A stretch of 64,000 bases of DNA from Mucilaginibacter polytrichastri (GTDB lineage Bacteria > Bacteroidota > Bacteroidia > Sphingobacteriales > Sphingobacteriaceae), in the NCBI RefSeq assembly GCF_001911425.1, contig NZ_MPPL01000001.1, forward strand, positions 419,105-483,104, in the 5' to 3' direction. The notes under the pieces were generated by a model. That model did not search any database, was not told the DNA's origin, and worked only from the letters and a program-made list of their open reading frames with translations. Position 1 is the stretch's first letter, and every line of letters begins with the position of its first letter. The translations under genes and the position numbers were made by a program. Below, in pieces: positions 61,516 to 64,000 of this stretch.

Positions 61516-62589
61516 ATGGCAAATTTATTTTCTCCGATAACAATAAAAAATATAGAATTAAAAAACCGCATAGTGGTATCGCCCATGTGCGAATATTCGA
61601 GCACAGATGGTTTTGCCAACAACTGGCACCTGGTGCATTTAGGCGGCAGGGCAGTAGGCGGTGCCTCATTAATAATTACTGAAGCCGCTGCGGTATCGCC
61701 CGAAGGCCGTATTACGTATGCCGATCTGGGCATCTGGAAGGATGAGCACATCGAAAAGCTGAAAGAGATCAATGATTTTGTACACCAGCAAGGTGTTTAC
61801 ATTGGCACCCAACTGGCACATGCCGGCCGTAAGGCCAGCCACGAAAAACCATGGCTAGGTGGTGCGCAAATACCGTTCGATCAGCCTAACGGGTGGAAAA
61901 CATTTGCCGCCAGCGCAGTGCCATTTACAGATAGCGAAGAAGCCCCTGTGGCTTTAGATAAAGCAGGTATTGAAAAAGTAATAGCCGACTTTAAGGCCGC
62001 TGCTATCCGTGCCGATAAGGCAGGTTTCGACCTCATTGAACTGCATGCTGCACATGGTTATTTAATTAACCAGTTTTTATCGCCCTGGAGTAACCACCGT
62101 ACCGACGAGTATGGCGGATCATTTGAAAACCGCATCCGTTTACTGCTGGAAATTATCGAAGCCATCCACGAAGTTTGGCCGCAGGAAAAGCTGTTGTTTG
62201 TACGCATCTCAGCCACTGAATGGACCGAAGGCGCATGGACTGCAGATGATTCTGTTGCCCTTGCGAAAGTGTTAAAAACAAAAGGCGTAGACCTGGTAGA
62301 TTGTTCTACCGGCGGTAATGTATCAACTGCTAAAATTCCGTTGAAACTGGGTTACCAGGTTGAGTTTGCCGAAAAGGTAAAACGCGAAGCCGATATATTA
62401 ACAGGAGCAGTAGGTTTAATTGTAAAAAGCGACCAGGCCAACGAGATTATCAGCAGCGGCCAGGCTGACCTTGTATTTCTAGCGCGCGAACTACTGCGCG
62501 ACCCATACTTCCCGCTTCGTGCAGCGCACGAACTGGAGGTAGAAGTTAAATGGCCCGAGCAATACGAACGGGCAAAATTTCATAAGTAA
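61516..62589 (+). CDS. Old Yellow Enzyme family NADPH dehydrogenase (YqjM-like)
   Basis: FMN-dependent ene-reductase, 357 residues from ATG 61516 (a GTG at 61486 is less likely). LFSPITIKNIELKNRIVVSPMCEYSS start with the Cys that tunes the flavin in YqjM, HLGGRAVGGASLIITEA, LAHAGRKAS, catalytic HAAHGYLINQFLSPWSNHRTDEYGGS, and a late ARELLRDPYFPLRAA. It likely reduces electrophilic enones and may pair with the OsmC protein in stress defence. Confidence 0.95.
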   Translation: MANLFSPITIKNIELKNRIVVSPMCEYSSTDGFANNWHLVHLGGRAVGGASLIITEAAAVSPEGRITYADLGIWKDEHIEKLKEINDFVHQQGVYIGTQLAHAGRKASHEKPWLGGAQIPFDQPNGWKTFAASAVPFTDSEEAPVALDKAGIEKVIADFKAAAIRADKAGFDLIELHAAHGYLINQFLSPWSNHRTDEYGGSFENRIRLLLEIIEAIHEVWPQEKLLFVRISATEWTEGAWTADDSVALAKVLKTKGVDLVDCSTGGNVSTAKIPLKLGYQVEFAEKVKREADILTGAVGLIVKSDQANEIISSGQADLVFLARELLRDPYFPLRAAHELEVEVKWPEQYERAKFHK

Positions 62590-62670
62590 GCAGGAAGTCT
62601 GGAAGCAGGGAAGTCCGGAAGAAAGTATTAACAAATCGACAAATTATAATCATCAAATTAAAACATTAAT

Positions 62671-63093
62671 ATGAAACGTACAGCAAACGCCCATTGGGCA
62701 GGCACATTAAAAGAAGGTAAAGGCGAAATTACTACCCAAAGCACCACGCTTAACAAAACGCAATATTCTTTCAAAACCCGTTTTGAAGATGGCATAGGTA
62801 CCAACCCCGAAGAACTGATTGCAGCTGCACATGCAGGTTGCTTTACCATGGCAGTTGGCGCGGCGCTAAGTCAGCAGGGCATCACTCCCGGCGACCTGAC
62901 CACCGATGCTATTTTAGACCTGGATATGGTTGCTTTAGAAATTAAAGGCATCCACCTGGAACTTAAAGCATCAGCTATTGACGGTGTAACCGAAGAGCAG
63001 TTTAAACAAGTTGCCGAAGGCGCTAAAGCCGGTTGTATTGTATCAAAAGCATTAAGCGTGCCTATTACTTTAAGTGTAACTTACGGAGGATAA
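62671..63093 (+). CDS. OsmC-family organic hydroperoxide reductase
   Basis: 140 residues, OsmC subgroup: TRFEDGIGTNPEELIAAAHAGCFTMA with peroxidatic Cys57, and resolving Cys122 in AKAGCIVSKAL. It reduces organic hydroperoxides through its Cys pair. It starts 81 bp after the OYE gene; the gap contains part of a repeat arm (AAGTCCGGAAG at 62611). Confidence 0.93.
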   Translation: MKRTANAHWAGTLKEGKGEITTQSTTLNKTQYSFKTRFEDGIGTNPEELIAAAHAGCFTMAVGAALSQQGITPGDLTTDAILDLDMVALEIKGIHLELKASAIDGVTEEQFKQVAEGAKAGCIVSKALSVPITLSVTYGG

Positions 63094-63106
63094 TAAAGCA
63101 CCAGAT

Positions 63107-63198
63107 TGCCATTGCGAGGAGGTACGACGAAGCAATCTCGTAGCCAATGCATAAACGATATGCTTGCGACGAGATTGCTACACTACGTTGGCAATGAC
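63107..63198. repeat. Palindromic repeat, type A (diverged copy)
   Basis: Left arm GCCATTGCGAGGAGGTACGA plus AAGCAATCTCGTAGC faces GCGACGAGATTGCT ... GGCAATGAC. It shares ATTGCGAGG, ACGAAGCAATC and GCAATGAC with the copy at 44619-44698. Confidence 0.75.
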
Positions 63199-63206
63199 AA
63201 AAATTA

Positions 63207-63240
63207 ACAAAAGAGCCGGTAAACTTATCGGCTCTTTTGT
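63207..63240 (+). terminator. Terminator of osmC-like gene
   Basis: Perfect 12-base-pair stem ACAAAAGAGCCG / CGGCTCTTTTGT around ten bases, right after the type A repeat. Confidence 0.85.
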
Positions 63241-63265
63241 TGTCTAATCAGTATATTTAATCATC

Positions 63266-63862
63266 ATGCCCCAAACCTCCCGTTCGCGCGTATCTTACAG
63301 CCTCATCGTATCCCTGGTGATCGTTGGCTTTCTTGTATTTTTATTCATTTACCTCAAACATCAATTTACAACAGTACGTACCGAAGTAAATGAAGATGTG
63401 ATGGTGCAAAAGATCACCAGCATGGGCAAGCTCGAGCTGGTTAAATACTCCATGAAGGATGTGATTGAGAAAAAACAGATCCACACCATACTGCCCGATG
63501 AACGGGTACTGTTTTTAGCAGTTGGTGAGGTAACCGCCTGTATCGACCTTACCCAAATAAAAAAGGCCGACATCACCCAAAACCTCAAACATGATACGGT
63601 GACTGTACTACTACCCAAAGCCGAGATCTGCTATGTAAAGCTGGACCACCAGCGGTCGAAAGTGTATGATATTACCGGCGCCATCTTCCCCGGCAATGCC
63701 AAAAATATGGTAGAAGATATTTACAAACTCGCTGAAAAGCGCCTGCTGGATAATGCCAATGATATGAAGATTGTAAGCAAAGCAGAAGATAATGCACAGT
63801 TGATCTTTAAGCCGATGCTCGAGAACGTGTCGGGTAAGGTGGTGGTGATTAGGTTTAAGTAG
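63266..63862 (+). CDS. DUF4230 membrane-anchored protein
   Basis: 198 residues: one N-terminal membrane helix (about 11-30) and a soluble DUF4230 domain (GKLELVKYSMKDVIEKK, DERVLFLAVGEVTACIDL, DTVTVLLPKAEICYVKLD). Function unknown; probably faces the periplasm. 26 bp after its stop a further small gene starts and is cut by the window end. Confidence 0.85.
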   Translation: MPQTSRSRVSYSLIVSLVIVGFLVFLFIYLKHQFTTVRTEVNEDVMVQKITSMGKLELVKYSMKDVIEKKQIHTILPDERVLFLAVGEVTACIDLTQIKKADITQNLKHDTVTVLLPKAEICYVKLDHQRSKVYDITGAIFPGNAKNMVEDIYKLAEKRLLDNANDMKIVSKAEDNAQLIFKPMLENVSGKVVVIRFK

Positions 63863-63888
63863 GATGTCAAAAACAAACACAGTTGTAT

Positions 63889-64000
63889 ATGGATTTTAAG
63901 TTCTTAGCTGTAGGTATCATTTTCTTGATTGTTGGATTATTAATGTACAATAATGTTAGAAAGAGAAAGCCGGCTTCTGAAGAAACAAACTGGAATGGAC
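63889..64000 (+). CDS. Start of a small membrane protein, cut by the window
   Basis: ATG 63889 opens a frame with one hydrophobic helix (FLAVGIIFLIVGLLMY) followed by a basic and polar tail (NNVRKRKPASEETN); only 37 codons are visible. Likely the next gene behind the DUF4230 gene. No family can be assigned. Confidence 0.5.
   Translation, partial: MDFKFLAVGIIFLIVGLLMYNNVRKRKPASEETNWNG

Overview
The window comes from a Bacteroidota chromosome, most likely Sphingobacteriaceae (Mucilaginibacter/Pedobacter-like). This is inferred from protein families and style: many secreted glycoside hydrolases, DUF5009, DUF4288, DUF4230 and AsmA-like proteins, a Nudix-type arabinose regulator, -7 boxes of the TAnnTTTG type, weak Shine-Dalgarno use and many intergenic palindromic repeats. 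I saw no rRNA, tRNA, CRISPR array, IS element or prophage.

Layout. 0.1-6.6 kb: TPR protein, a secreted protein resembling the N-terminal domain of M17 peptidases, an AsmA-like protein, a DUF5009 membrane protein and a ThuA-like protein. 6.6-19 kb: an L-arabinose/arabinan region. araB-araD-GH27-araA lies on the minus strand behind the Nudix regulator gene araR. galM and a GH51-GH51-GH43 operon lie on the plus strand. The secreted enzymes would release arabinose, which AraA, AraB and AraD convert to xylulose 5-phosphate; no transporter for the sugar is present here. 19-25.4 kb: M28 peptidase, GNAT, AraC regulator, esterase, PAS-LuxR regulator and two small unknown proteins. 25.6-32.2 kb: TetR regulator with a complete RND tripartite efflux pump. 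32.3-43.5 kb: pirin, YjbQ, AmtB, two unknown proteins, dnaX with an unusual A10 tract, dienelactone hydrolase, an SDR gene joined to a PIN-type toxin-antitoxin pair, an aromatic amino acid hydroxylase and an LPG-synthase-like flippase. 43.7-45.8 kb: aguB and aguA, turning agmatine into putrescine. 45.9-52.1 kb: SRPBCC protein, unknown membrane protein, AraC-type HTH, SDR, and a LiaF-like/DUF4288/LytS/LytR operon. 52.3-56 kb: tyrosine catabolism (FAH-family hydrolase divergent from hmgA and hpd), which with the hydroxylase at 40.6 kb gives a Phe-to-fumarate route. 56-64 kb: OmdA-like gene, manA, an MntA-HepT pair with broken hepT, a tiny membrane ORF, icd, isochorismatase-like protein, acidic protein, Old Yellow Enzyme, OsmC, DUF4230 and a cut gene.

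The least explained content is non-coding. Four families of intergenic palindromes recur, two of them amplified in tandem (89 bp x2, 125 bp x2), and some reach into coding sequence. Two, possibly three, leader-like elements share a CCTAAACCTTATCA motif or part of it and end in terminators. Other points of note are the dnaX slippage tract, a frameshift exactly in the HepT catalytic motif, an octamer repeat inside aguA, and an aromatic-rich short ORF ahead of hmgA.
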